Positions 21,501 through 33,500 of a stretch of 37,118 nucleotides of DNA are shown here, piece by piece. Position 1 is the stretch's first letter, and every line of letters starts with the position of its first letter. The DNA comes from Pelargonium cotyledonis (lineage: Eukaryota > Streptophyta > Magnoliopsida > Geraniales > Geraniaceae), in the NCBI GenBank assembly GCA_036897625.1, contig JAYMTA010000147.1:1-37118 (forward strand), given 5' to 3'. Made by a program: the position numbers and the translations under genes. The notes under the pieces are model-generated. The model ran no database searches. It saw only the letters and a list, made by a program, of their open reading frames with translations, and was not told where the DNA came from.

Positions 21501-24500
21501 AACTCTGATGATTGGTATGTTCTTAGTGCAAGTGAAAATGGAGTTATTTTAGACCTGTTGCTTCTGGTAAACTCTAATTCTGTATTATTGTACCTATTGT
21601 AGCTTGTGTGAGCCCTGCTGATACCAATGCTGAGGAGACTCTAAATACGTTGAAGTATGCAAATCGTGCCCGTAATATCCAGAACAAGGCTATTGTAAGT
21701 TTCTTTTTGGTACATGAGAATTTTTAGGGGCTTTTTGCTCATCTTTTCTTTTTTACTGAAATAATCTTTTTTATTTATTTTATTCATATGAAGATCAATC
21801 GCGATCCAATGGCCGCTCATATGCAAAAAATGCGGAGCCAAATTGAGCAATTACAGGCCGAACTTCTATTTTATCGTGGTGATGCTGGAACACCATTTGA
21901 GGAGCTTCAGGTGCCGTATTGCAAATAAATGTTAGCATGTACTTATTATGTGATGATTGTATACATTTACATATTTGTTTATGTTTCAGATGTTGAAACA
22001 CAAAATGTCATTACTTGAAGCAAGTAATGCGGAGCTACAACGAGAGCTTCAAGAACGCCGGGCCACTTCAGAGCATTTGAGCCAACTTGCTCTTGATTCT
22101 CAGGTTTGTTTTCATTTCATTTTATTTATTTTATAGTTGTGTGAACTTTTCAAAAGTCTCTTTCAAGTTCACAGATCTATGTATCTGATTAAAGATGAGG
22201 CATAGATTACCCATACATGGATTAAATGTTTTAGGTTGAGAAAGATAGGCTGATTATGAAAATTGAGTCTGCTCGGAAAGGTAAATCCTGGGATGAAATT
22301 GATGCCAATCCAGATCAGGTATAAAGGATTGATCTATGCTCTTGTTTTATTTCAACTTTTGGATCACTAAGAAATATTTGCTGACACATGTTGGGAAACT
22401 GTTATACAGGATTTTGATTTGGTGAAGTCATACGTCTCAAAAATTCAAGAATTAGAAGGGGAATTGTTGCACTTGAAAAAATTCAATAACTCAAAACATA
22501 GTCGATATATTGACTGTCTCGAATCGGATGATGATGAGCCCCGTTCAAAAGGTGCATTGTTCACATATCTTGATGATTGTGATACCAAAGCTGTTGAAGT
22601 AACAGGTAATGTGGCAATACTCTTTCTTTATATAGGTTAAACTTTTAACATTCACACATCTTCTTATTAAATACCTTTGGTGGTTTCTCTTGGCTGTTGG
22701 ACATACTGTAAAATACTACGCAACCATTGTGGTGGCTATGTTGGTTTATGATTTTAGGCCTCTTATTAATCCTATGGTTGTATTTTTTAGCTTTTGTGTC
22801 TTTGAATTTGCAAACTATATAACATGGAGTTATATTGTTGTGAACCCACTAGCAGATGACGTTCAAGATAAAGAAAAGGAGCTTGAGCATTGTTCACTTC
22901 AAGAAAAATTGGATCAGGAGCTTAAAGAATTGGACAAGAAACTTGAACAAAAGGAGGTAAAGTATTAGGTTGCACTTGGTTCTGTGGAGAATGTACTTGT
23001 TTATGATATTTCTTTGACAACATCATTTTACCTTCTAGAGTCTATTGAATAACAATTCAATTTTGTTCTTAAATTACTTTAAGGCTGAAATGAAGAGGTT
23101 TTCAAGTGCTGATACCTCAGTCCTTAAACATCATTATGAGAAGAAAGTCCTGGAGTTGGAACAAGAAAAGAAAGTTTTGCAGGTCAGTGCCTACTGCTTT
23201 TCTCATAACACTTGCACCATGATCTAAATGTCAGTTTTGACAATCAGAGCCTTATAATTATGTCAATGGCAGAAAGAGATTGAGGAATTGAGACACAATC
23301 TTGGTAATATACCATCAAATATGGATGATGGTGCTCAAAAGCTGAAGGAAAATTATCTCCAAAAGTTGAATGTCCTTGAATCACAGGTGAATTTTGAGTC
23401 ATGTACTTACCTTAAATTAATTGCTATAAGATGTCTTATTATAGGTTTGGCTTGCAGGTTTCTGAGTTGAAGAAAAAACAAGAAACACAAGCTCAAATCT
23501 TAAGGCAAAAACAAAAAAGTGACGAGGCTTCAAAGCGACTTCAAGATGAGATTCAGAGAATAAAGTCTCAAAAGGTGCCATCTTGTTTTTGTGAAAACTT
23601 GATTGTGTAACTTTCAAAAAAAAAAAAGTCGGTAATGTAAATAAATTATTTTTTATTTGCACATGAATAATATTATGTGTAATTTAGGTCCAACTGCAAC
23701 ATAAGATCAAGCAAGAGGCTGAGCAATTCAGGTTATGGAAACAATCACGAGAAAAAGAAGTTCTCCAGGTAGAAAGCTTAACCAATGACTCTTCCATCTT
23801 TACCATTAGCTTAACTTTCTTCTGTTGATGTATTTTATGTAATGTATCATCTGTATAATTTGTCATACTGAGTTGCGGACTTTGTTTAGGGGTATTTGTT
23901 TTTTGACTTGATAAAAAAAGAAAAAGAAAAAGAGAGTGGTCAGTTGCACAAAATTGCAAACTACTGCTATGAAGGCAACTGGAATTAGTTTACTAGGCAA
24001 AATTACATGGTTTAATATTAAGCTTGATCTGATCTACTTCTGTAGCACTACCAGGATGAGTGGCTCTTGTTTGTACTAAATTTAGTATTTAAGATAATAA
24101 CGATGCCTTGTTAATTTTTCATCTCTTTTCATTTTGTTATGAACATTATAACTGTATTTACCTGTTTAATTTGTTGGAAAATGTTTTGGGATTTACAGCT
24201 TAAGAAAGAAGGAAGAAGGAATGAATATGAGATGCATAAACTATTAGCATTGAACCAGAGACAAAAGATGGTACGCTGATGTCCGCCTAAAAAAACATGC
24301 CTTGTGTGTTTTTGAATGAAGCGGATCCTAATTTGTATACTATCATGCCAGGTTCTGCAACGAAAGACTGAAGAAGCTTCTATGGCTACAAAGAGGTTAA
24401 AAGAGCTATTAGAATCTCGAAAGGCTTCCTCGCGTGAAATATCTGGTAAGAAGATACACTGGATGACATTATTCATATTTATATTCGATATTTTGGAATT

Positions 24501-27500
24501 CAGTATTGATTTTCCCTCGATTTGCAGGTGCTGGAAATGGTCCTGGAATCCAGGTATCTATAATTCTGTCATGAAGGGTCTGAATACCACTGTTGATTGT
24601 TTCTCTTTCACTAACAAATTTTATATTTGTTGAGAAGGCTTTGATGCAAGCGATTGAACATGAGCTTGAAGTTACATTACGAGTTCATGAAGTAAGAACT
24701 GCATATGAGCGTCAAATGGAAGAGTGAGTCAAGTTTTTTATTTCAATTGAACTTTATCTTAGATACTGGCAGTTGCTTAGTACCTTAACACTACAAGTTC
24801 ACTTTTATTTATTTATTTATTTACTCTGACTTCGAGTGCAAGTTGCAATGTCTTTATTTATTAGACTGTTTCATTGCTAAAGTTATAAACATTCCTAAAA
24901 ATATGCCATGTGCTTAGCATGCTAGCTAAAAAGATGTTAAATATCACATTTTAAATAAAAACAACAATCCAGAAGTTTAAATTGCAGTTCAGAGTACCTA
25001 TTAATTTCATTGTTTTTCTCTATACATACTTTCTCCTTGGTACCCTGAAAAGTATGACTACGGAATGAGTAACTTAGGAAAGGAGGTTTTACATTAGGTA
25101 TAATGGAAAATGCCTAATGTACTTTTATAGACAGTATATAGATCTATGGGTTTTAGTGTGGATTTAGCACAATTGATTTAAGTAATTCATTTTGTTATTA
25201 CAGGAGGGCTAGGATGGCCAAAGAGGTTGCAAGGCTTAAGGAAGAAGCAGAGTTGCTTCGGCAGACAAATATGAGGTGATAGATTATGCTGTTATTTTTT
25301 CTTTCTGTGAGATTCTCGTATCTTCATTCAAAGAGGATTTTAATTGCAATGAATGTGCCAACATGTTTTGTTGAATGGTGTTTTATGCAGAGATTATCCT
25401 CAAGGAATGTCTCCCGGTGCAAGAAATTCAAGGATTTTTGCGCTTGAAAATATGCTTGCCACTTCATCTAGCACCTTAGTTTCAATGGCATCTCATTTGT
25501 CGGAAGCTGAAGAGCGTGAAAGGGTGTTTAGCGGCAGGGGGCGCTGGAACCAAGTTCGATCTCTTGCTGATGCTAAAAATGTGATGAACCATCTGTTTAC
25601 AATAGCATCGTCATCTAGGTAATAAGTTTTCCTTTTAAACTTACCCAAATAAAGCAATGATTATATGGTGATATTGTTGTCTACTGCTTGCTTGCTTTGC
25701 ATTTTTGCAACTTTGTATCTCAAATGTACCAGAGGATCAATAAAATGCATCATGTGAACGTAGCTTAGGTCAACTTGTAGTATCAAATTCATTCAGGCCA
25801 AATTTATACCAGAGAATACTAAATAATTGTTTGCTTAATGTGTCTTCGAAGATGCCTATTACGAGATAAAGAAGTCTATTGTAGAGAGAAAGATTCAGAA
25901 ATCAAAGATTTGAAAGAAAAGGTGTTCAAACTCAGCAGTATTCTTCGGCAACTGGAGATGCAAAAAGCTGAGCTTATTCGTCAAGTGAAGTCTCAGGTTA
26001 GTACATTTGGAACCTATGATATGATTACATCTTTCTGATAACTCAAATGTTGTACTAGGTTCAATTTAGAGAGATGGGAAGGGATTCCATTTAGCTGTCA
26101 AATCAAAAAATTGTTGGCTCTATATAAAATGAAGAGATGATGAGATAGTTATCATTGCGAAGTGTGAATGAAAAAACACAATGATGCTACTGTTCAAATA
26201 GCACTTCCTTGAAAATTAGTTGCAAATTGTGAATGAGAAAACACAATGACGCCAAAAGAGAGGCTCTTCAAACTTTTCACTGTTAAAACAAATAGCACGC
26301 CTTTGAAAAAAACTCTATATAAAGTTGGGATGATGAACACAATGACGCTAAAAAAGAGGCTCCTAGCAACCCCCTTGAAAATACACTATATAATATATAC
26401 AGTTGAGATTACGAGTTATTTCTGGTCTAGTTTTGTCTTCTTAAAGCCCCTTTATCTTGAAGTTAATAATTATAGCATCTCATGCGTTTTATTTTATTTC
26501 ACTTAGAAGCTCATGTGGGCACTTTTAGCTAATGGTTGCATTTTTTTCTTTGTATGAACTTAACAGAATGTGACCTTGAAGCAGTACTCCTTGGACACAG
26601 ACGATTCTGGGACTATGGGAGGACACAAGTATGACTTACGCAAGCAGGTAAACACTCTCCCCATCTTCTAATGGAATACAGCTAAAAACAACAGTTGTCT
26701 GTTTCTCTTCCTAAGGAGTCAAATTTATTACTGGTTCATTGTTGCCATTTTAGTATGTTGTCAAACTCCAACCCAAAAGCATACTCTTTTAGTTGAATTG
26801 GTCCTTATCCGGCCTGCATGTGAGGATAGTGTTAACGAATTGTTAAAGTGGCTGATAAAGTACATAATTTTTTTTTTTTATATATATTTTTAAAAGTTGA
26901 TATATTAATATCAAGTCTGCTATTAATATCTTATTATTCTGTATGGTCTAGGAACATCGGAATTCCGTCATCTTTATGGAGGATATGGATACATCTGAAT
27001 CAGAGCACTCTGATTCTGACTATGATGTAGAAGATGATTTGCTTACGTTGGAAAAACGGGCTGCAAGAAAAAGGAATTCTAAACACAGACATCGTTCAGG
27101 CTCTCAGTCATCAAATTCTGATCTAGAAAGTTTGAAATCAGAATCTTCTGGTGAGAAGACTACTCTTGCTATAAGAAACAACCTGTCAGATGTGTGCTGC
27201 TCATGTAGCAAGAGCTCTTCGTGCAAGACCATGAAATGTGAATGCCGCGCTTCAGGAGGCAGTTGTGGTGAATCTTGTGGTTGTCTATCATCAAAATGTT
27301 CTAATAGAGCAGCAGTCTCGACCAAGTTAGATTATTCTCCACCATCTGAGTTGGCTGAAGATGCAAATAATTTAGGAGAAATTGCTGTAGAGAAGAACAG
27401 CAATCTTGCTTCTCAAGGTGCTATGCTACTCCAGAATGCATTGCTTGACAAGCCCTCTGAGACAAAAGATGACGTAGAGAAGCCCACAGTCGCAAAAGAA

Positions 27501-28071
27501 GATGGAGGGCAAAAGAGGAAGCCCCTAACCGATATTGGAAACACATTGGTATGCTTCATTCTCTCTCAAACACATTTATTCATTATGACACAGATATTAT
27601 ACATCTTACTATACATCTTGTTTCCACTGTGATGACAAGAACTTTGTGCTGCTTTTTGTTTTTGGAATCTCATTATTCTACAACTTATCAGATTCTCACT
27701 CGTCTTTTTTTAAACCTTAGGCTAAAACAAACGCACCGAGGCCTAATCAGAGAAAGAAATGGAGGAAATCTGTGATTCAGCTTGTTCCTGTTCCTCCACC
27801 AGAGAACACAGAAGTAGTCTCAAACAAACCCGAGAACAATGAAGCTCCAAAGATAGAGAATACTTCAGCTCCGGTGGACAACAAGCCTTTGAAACTCCCA
27901 AGGGCTATGCGATCAGCAGCTTCTAACAGCAGCAACCCGTTCAGAGAAAGGAACTCCGATAATGCTGATGAATCTGTTGGCACCAATAAGGAGGTTGGTG
28001 TCCGCGCTGCTGCACATAGTCCTGTCCGGCCTGCAAGAACATCTGATGAGAAAGAGAACCGTCGCATCTAA
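18549..28071 (+). CDS. KIN4C: KIN-4C-type kinesin (chromosome-associated kinesin), 27 exons, 1291 aa
   Basis: Exons: 18549-18659, 18830-18976, 19065-19217, 19309-19562, 20246-20424, 20612-20736, 21478-21514, 21603-21694, 21794-21910, 21990-22103, 22235-22318, 22410-22605, 22853-22956, 23084-23182, 23273-23386, 23458-23574, 23688-23768, 24199-24270, 24352-24445, 24528-24553, 24638-24723, 25204-25275, 25391-25618, 25852-25996, 26567-26647, 26952-27548, 27721-28071. N-terminal motor domain about 1-366: P-loop GQTGSGKT 85-92, switch I SSRSH 221-225, switch II DLAGSE 262-267, [10 protein letters not shown], and [11 protein letters not shown] at its end. Coiled-coil stalk about 370-950 with the very conserved [18 protein letters not shown] core. 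Acidic then basic linker about 985-1030. Ten-cysteine domain C1058-C1092. Basic, Pro-rich tail to 1291. Total length and the Cys-rich tail favour KIN-4C over the shorter KIN-4A/B (about 1040 aa). Kinesin-4 proteins are plus-end-directed and act on microtubules in mitosis, the phragmoplast or the cortex. The ATG at 18549 begins the usual short N-terminus before [10 protein letters not shown]. Confidence 0.93.
21030..21420 (+). mobile_element. Non-LTR retrotransposon RT C-terminal remnant in KIN4C intron 6
   Basis: With frameshifts and stops, the stretch reads as the C-terminal end of a common plant RT-type retroelement [14 protein letters not shown] near 21032, KIRN near 21086, [13 protein letters not shown] near 21110-21148, and an IHVANSN-like end near 21343-21380. 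It lies in sense orientation within the intron between 20736 and 21478. No tail or target duplication was delimited. The domain match is by motif memory, not alignment. Confidence 0.55.
26160..26400. repeat. Imperfect direct repeats in KIN4C intron 24
   Basis: Three diverged copies of a segment with the core AACACAATGAYGC occur near 26174, 26240 and 26336. Each is followed by an AGCA-plus-CCTTGAAAA-like phrase and, in two, by CTATATAA. They look like an old local duplication inside the intron and do not alter coding sequence. Confidence 0.45.
26952..27548 (+). other. KIN4C: KIN4C exon 26: acidic/basic linker and Cys-rich (CXC-like) domain
   Basis: This 199-codon exon encodes an acidic stretch (DSDYDVEDD), a basic Arg/Lys/His-rich stretch ([11 protein letters not shown]) and a compact domain with ten cysteines from VCCSCSK to KCSNR. 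The spacing (CC-x-C-x6-C-x4-C-x-C-x6-C-x3-C-x-C-x5-C) resembles the tail of animal KIF4, which is reported to bind an Fe-S cluster. Whether the plant domain binds Fe-S or zinc is unknown. The next segment ends with a [12 protein letters not shown] phrase. Confidence 0.8.
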
Positions 28072-29189
28072 TTCGATTGTATGGTGATATGTTATATCCC
28101 TTATCCTTTATGGATTGTGTAGTGAAGAACAAGAGCAAATAGAAGTGAGATCTAACAAATGGGAATGATCCTGTATGCACTTATTGATCAATTCCCTACT
28201 GATCATGCCTTGACCATTGTCATTTGAAAAGAACACAAGTGTTTGTTTTTTAAGGAGAGCCCTTTGCTCTGATATATAATCAGTTATCAATCATTTGTGG
28301 TTGCTATAAAACCAAGTATTTTGGTTTTTACTAGTGTTGTGAAATTAATACATATCTAATAGCTCCTTCATGTTTGGTTTGCTTGCATCTCCAGTGAGCT
28401 GCTGATCTCTCTCAAAGCTTGATAGTTGATAATCAATTTTGTCAGAAAGTCATAATTTTGCTGAAGAATCAATTTTTTTTTTTTTGGTTCAAAATACCAA
28501 TTTCGTGAAGCCTATAACTATACGTATATGACACTTCATATTGAATTAAAAAATTCGGAAATGATTAGTGTGTAGGTAGATGATGACATGATGCATTTCC
28601 AACCACATTAAAAGTGGATGAGGTGGAATCAAGACAAATTTTGTTAGTATTATTTGTGTGACATGTGTCCTGAATTATTTGATTTGTCAAAAATGCTAAC
28701 TTCATCTATATTTAGAAGTGATTGTTGTTTAAAAAACAAGTTATTTATATTGTCGACAATAACTTGATTTTCTTAGCACCATCTATAGTTTGTTTTCTTT
28801 TTAACACTATATTTTGGCTAGAGCTGTCCATTTTTAGATCGGATCCGGAAACTCGGACTGCATAGGTTCGGTTCGGGATCCGGTCCGATCTGATATATTT
28901 GATCGGGTCTGGTCCGAGTCAAACCGGGTGTGCCCGTACCTGGCCTTGAATTTTTGGAAAAATAAATAAATTACTATTTTGCCCATAAAAAATTATTAGT
29001 TTTCAAGGACATAAATGTAATTTCCATTTTAATTATCGGGTCAACTGGGCCACAATCGGGTCAAACCGGTCCGAGCTGTAGCCTACTATGTAACCGGTTT
29101 GGCACAGCCGACCCCAAGATACCCGGACCATAAAAAAAAACTGGCGACATACATGATCCGGACCCCACGTCGCCTAAAAGACCAAGTCC
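28072..29189. other. Kinesin 3' UTR and spacer with a GGTTCGG-type repeat
   Basis: The first few hundred bases after the kinesin stop must hold its 3' UTR. From about 28818 to 29105 the composition changes to repeated GGTTCGG, CGGGTC and GGTCCGA words, typical of a widespread degenerate plant interspersed repeat. No open frame of note was seen. Confidence 0.5.
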
Positions 29190-30035
29190 CTATACTCCTC
29201 TAGTCACGACATTGATGCCGAGACCTCCTCCACACCACGAGTCGAGCCACCACTGCTCCCTAGCCCCTCCGAACCGACATCCACTTTCCCACCAACCCGT
29301 ATCCTCTTAAAAACCATGGCCACCCTCTTGCTCGTTTCCTGCTCATCCCGCATCATTGGGGTACTAACTGGTGCCGTCTCCCAAGGCTGATCCCGGCCCG
29401 AACTTATGCACTGTGCCCTCATCGTGGGCCGACGTCCCCTCGCCACAACCAAGGACGATTTGAACGCCCTGCCCATCCCCACCTCCTGACCTCTTTTACA
29501 CCGGCCACACTCCTTTTTCGTATGCCCCAAAATGCCACAATAAAATTAGAAAGTCGGGACCCTCTCATATTGAAAAGCAATAAACGAGTCTAAATATCCG
29601 CAAACTCTACCTTCGCTTTTTGACGTAACGGCTTCAGCACATCACATCAGATCCGGATATGCGCATACGATCCCCATCCCCTGCGAAAGTTAGTCGGATC
29701 CAACTCCAAATATTGCCCCACACCATTTTCAATCTCCTCACACAAACGCTTTGAAGTATATATACCCTAGAGGTATGCCTCTCACCTGGACCCACATATC
29801 CAACTTGTTGATGTCCACGGTATACGGATCATCCCCCGCTTTGAGATGTGCCAACAATAGCACTTTCCTCCTATAGGTCCATGGATCTTGACTCTTGATC
29901 TTGTGTGCATCCTTCTTATTGTAAAATTCAAAAGAGTAGCGAACCTGTTATTGGGACTCGATAGAGAGTCAAAAAGTTCTTTCATAGTAACACCTTTTTT
30001 CGGCCTCCAGATCCATACCAGAACCCGTTGCATAT
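29190..30035 (-). mobile_element. Second, 5'-truncated copy of the ORF1 (DUF4283/CCHC) element
   Basis: Read on the minus strand, this matches the retroposon at 447-2089 from the WIWRPKKG segment (copy 1: WICRPKRG) through MKELFD to a zinc-knuckle remnant with HTKKECGRCKRG. The similarity continues through RDEQETSKRVAMVFKR, matching copy 1 RDEQEMSKKVAVVFKR, and ends near VSASMS. Many frameshifts break the frame. The sequence upstream of about 30035 shows no similarity, so the copy is 5'-truncated. No clear poly(A) tail was found. It also lacks ORF2 and sits about 480 bases upstream of the motorless kinesin-like gene, in the opposite orientation. Confidence 0.65.
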
Positions 30036-30276
30036 GTAGGTAACAAAATTCAAAAAATGGTGTAGGTAAAAAATATGAGAGTTCACTAATAAAAAATATT
30101 TGAGAAACAAATATTTAAGTTTATTCAAATAATTAATATTGACAGTCAAACTAAAAAATATAAAGCTAATAATAATAGTTTTACTGTCCCACTCCCACCC
30201 AAAAGATAAAAGAACTTTAAAATTTAAATAGATTAAAAAATAAAACGTTTCCATAAATGAAAAACTTTGAATTTTC

Positions 30277-30287
30277 TGACCGTTGAG
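30277..30287 (-). promoter_or_regulatory. Candidate MSA element upstream of the motorless KIN4C-like gene
   Basis: The minus strand reads CTCAACGGTCA, ten of eleven positions of YCYAACGGYYA. It lies about 235 bases upstream of ATG 30520. The flanking sequence is not obviously similar to that around the KIN4C element, so it may be an independent or heavily diverged site. Confidence 0.45.
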
Positions 30288-30493
30288 GCTTGAGACTACG
30301 TGGCCCTCTACGACATTCGCAGATGCTTACGTGGCGAGATCTAAACACAATTACGTATATTATTTTTTCAAATATCTACTAAAAATATACGTAATTCAAT
30401 GTAATAATAATAATAAAAAGCTTGGCTGCAAATGAAATGATCGCCATACTCACAATTCAAAAACCAAACCAAGTGCGTGAAAGAGAGAGACGA

Positions 30494-30502
30494 TTAGGGT
30501 TT
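30494..30502 (+). promoter_or_regulatory. Telo-box (AAACCCTAA on the minus strand)
   Basis: TTAGGGTTT is 18 bases upstream of the ATG at 30520. Telo-boxes near start sites are common in plant cell-cycle and translation-related genes and often act with other sites. Confidence 0.45.
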
Positions 30503-30504
30503 CA

Positions 30505-30512
30505 TTTCGCGC
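30505..30512 (+). promoter_or_regulatory. Perfect E2F consensus site next to the ATG
   Basis: TTTCGCGC fits TTTSSCGC exactly and lies seven bases before ATG 30520, three bases after the telo-box. Together with the MSA candidate it suggests cell-cycle-dependent expression. Confidence 0.45.
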
Positions 30513-30519
30513 TGCGACG

Positions 30520-33500
30520 ATGGGGAAGACGAATCGCCGATCGAAGCAGACGGACACAGCTGCTAGTGCTTCGCCACCGGTTGCAGTCAAATTTGAGGAG
30601 CAAGATTGCGGGGAGAGAGTTCGTGAATTGGAGCAACACAACAGAGCTCTTCAGGTCTGATTTTCGTTCTTGCGATTCTGATAATTATATTGTTAGTAAG
30701 TTCTGGTTGTGTATTTTGGAGTTTGGGTTGGTTGTTTTTGAAGTATTGTGGCGAACTGAAGTGAAATGAATTCGTTGAGTGTCTGTTTGGTGGATGAGAA
30801 TCTGTGGGAGAGAATAGTTGGATTGGATTTTGGATTTTACTCGTTTCTGTCGGATCTGGGGAAGTAGGAGGGAAATGAGTTGAAGTGATATTTTGTGTAT
30901 TCCTTCCTTGAGTGTTCTTTGTTGCTTACTTTCCCTAAGTTTTTCAGGCATTCTAATGGAGCTCTCTTATTGAGCCTGATTCTCTTAGTCTGCTTGATTG
31001 ATGTAAAACTGTTTTAGATCTTAAGTCTTGATATTCTTGTTACTGAAATGTGTTTGGCTGATGAGAAAACATAAGGAATCTGAATCTTAACACCCTCAAT
31101 TTCTTATGGTTCCCTTTTTTGGCTCTGTGCAACTGGATTCTGGTTCTAGAGGAAAGGATTGTATTTTTACGTATTTTTTTATTAACACGCAATTGTTTCA
31201 AGATGCACTTCCAATCACTCCAGAACTAATGATGGTCCATTTTCTTTTACTTCTGATTTGAGAATGAAATAGGGAAAACAAGTCCACAAAGGTTAATTTT
31301 AGACAAAAATATGTTTTTTTGGCAATATCAAACATACTGTTTGTAACACTTAAAAAAATCTTGTCTCATTTTCTCCTACCCTAGTTTCTAATCAGCAAAA
31401 ATGTGTGGGTGCTGTGTTTTACCTTCTCTCCCAATTGACAGAGTGAGGTTGAGGAATTGAGGTACAAACTTGCAAAGGTTCCTACTACGCCTGACAGTGG
31501 TCAAAAGCTGAAGGAAGCTAATCTTCAAAAGTTGAATATTCTTGAAGAACAGGTGAACTTTAATCTACATCATAAATCAAATTTGGTTCTATGGAGCATG
31601 TTCCATAAGTATACTCTGCATTTGCAGGTTACCGCACTTAAGAAGAAAGTAGCTGGACAATCTCAACTATCAACTCACAGAAAAAGAAGTGACGAGGCAA
31701 CAAAAAGGCTACAGGATGAGATTCAAAGATTAAAGGCACAGAAGGTAACATTTTTACATATACGATAAGAATCTATGTGGAAATGTTGTTCACAATATTT
31801 TTCTTACACTATAGCCGCAATTTATGTTATGTAGGTTCAATTGCAATGTCAGAACAAGCTGCAGTCAGTGGAGTTCAGGTTATGTAGGGCATCGATGGAA
31901 AAAGAACTTCTTCAGGTACATGTTTATATTACTATTAAACTAGCCACACTCACACTCACACTCACACACACTCTCATTACTTGTGGTGGTTAATTAAAAG
32001 TTTGTGTTTGCGATATTGAAAGGGAGGGTCCGTTACTTTTATCTTCTATTTTTACCCACATTATGGTGACACATTGAGAGTCTTAATTTGGCTTCTCGTC
32101 TTAAATGCTCCTAGATATCATGTTTGAAATTTTTAATGTTGTGTTTTCTTTCTATTAAGCCTGGGTTCTTATGACAATAATGACATATGTTTATACATAT
32201 CTAGTATGTGTTCTATTCTGGGACAACATGCATGGTGACATTGATATAATGAATGTACTAGGCATGATTTGTTTTCTTACTTTTTTTGGTTGTCAAAGAT
32301 TTAAGCAGATCATTGCAGCCAGGGTCAATTCTTTCAATTGTATAGGGTTGGCAAATACAAGCTAGTAGCTTTGTTTATGATGCTTTGTTTTATCTGTGTT
32401 TTTATCGTTTTTTTTTTCTTCCTACGTCAACAGCTTAAGAAAGAGGGAAGAAGGAATGAGTATGAGATGCATAAGCTATTAGCTTTATACCAAAGGCAAA
32501 AGATGGTATATATGTTCACCTTATTTTTTCTTCTTGGGATTTTTTTTTCTGAAATAGATGTCCTGTGGAGCTTTATGCTTCTTTTTTCTCATTTCCATTA
32601 TAGGTTATGCAGCGGAAGACAGAAGAAGCGTCTCTATCCACCAAAAGGCTTAAAGAGCTTATAGAATCTCGAAAGGCTTTCTCGCGCAGAACTTCTGGTT
32701 AGAGATCTACTGCTTGATGCTTTTAATGTGGTTTCAATTGTTTTCTTTTTTCTATCATAACTAAGTGACTGACAAATCTTTCCTCAAATTCTTATGTAGG
32801 TTCTAAAAATGGGAACGATTCTCGAATTCAGGTACTTGTAATGGGGTAGGGAGATGAATACTTGTTTGTCTACATGTGCATGTTTATGAAAATTTGTCTG
32901 TAAATGCATGCTCTATGGGATAGCAATTTATGGGGATTTGGATATGTAGTGTTTAGATTGTTTACAATGCATTATTCTGACATAGCTATATGCAAAAATT
33001 TCTTACTTGAGCGTTGAAAAACCGATAAAATAATCATATGTTGGTCAAATTCAAAATGGTGATACTCATGTCAACAACTTTGCATCCATCTTATTAATTG
33101 TCATGATATTGGTGTAGGATATTGACCACGAGCTCGAAGTTACTGAACAGATTCGTGAAGTATGTTCCGAGTATGAACGTCAAATCGAAGAGTGAGTTCC
33201 CTCTTGTTATGTTCTGCCCACTTATTGGTGTTTTTTATTTGTACTTCTAGTACTTCTTTTCTTTAATTCTGCATCAGCACTAGCAATTTTCTCCATTTGA
33301 TATTTACGTTTGGGGAATTGTTGCATGTTAAGTAGGATCTGGTATAGTTTGAAGCTTTAACATGTAATGACTTGAAATTTCAATTATGAAGTAATTTTAT
33401 TCAAACATTTATCCTTGATATTCTGCATGTTAAGTGGGATCTGGTATAGTTTGAAGCTTTAACATGTAATGACTTGAAATTTCAATTATGAAGTAATTTT

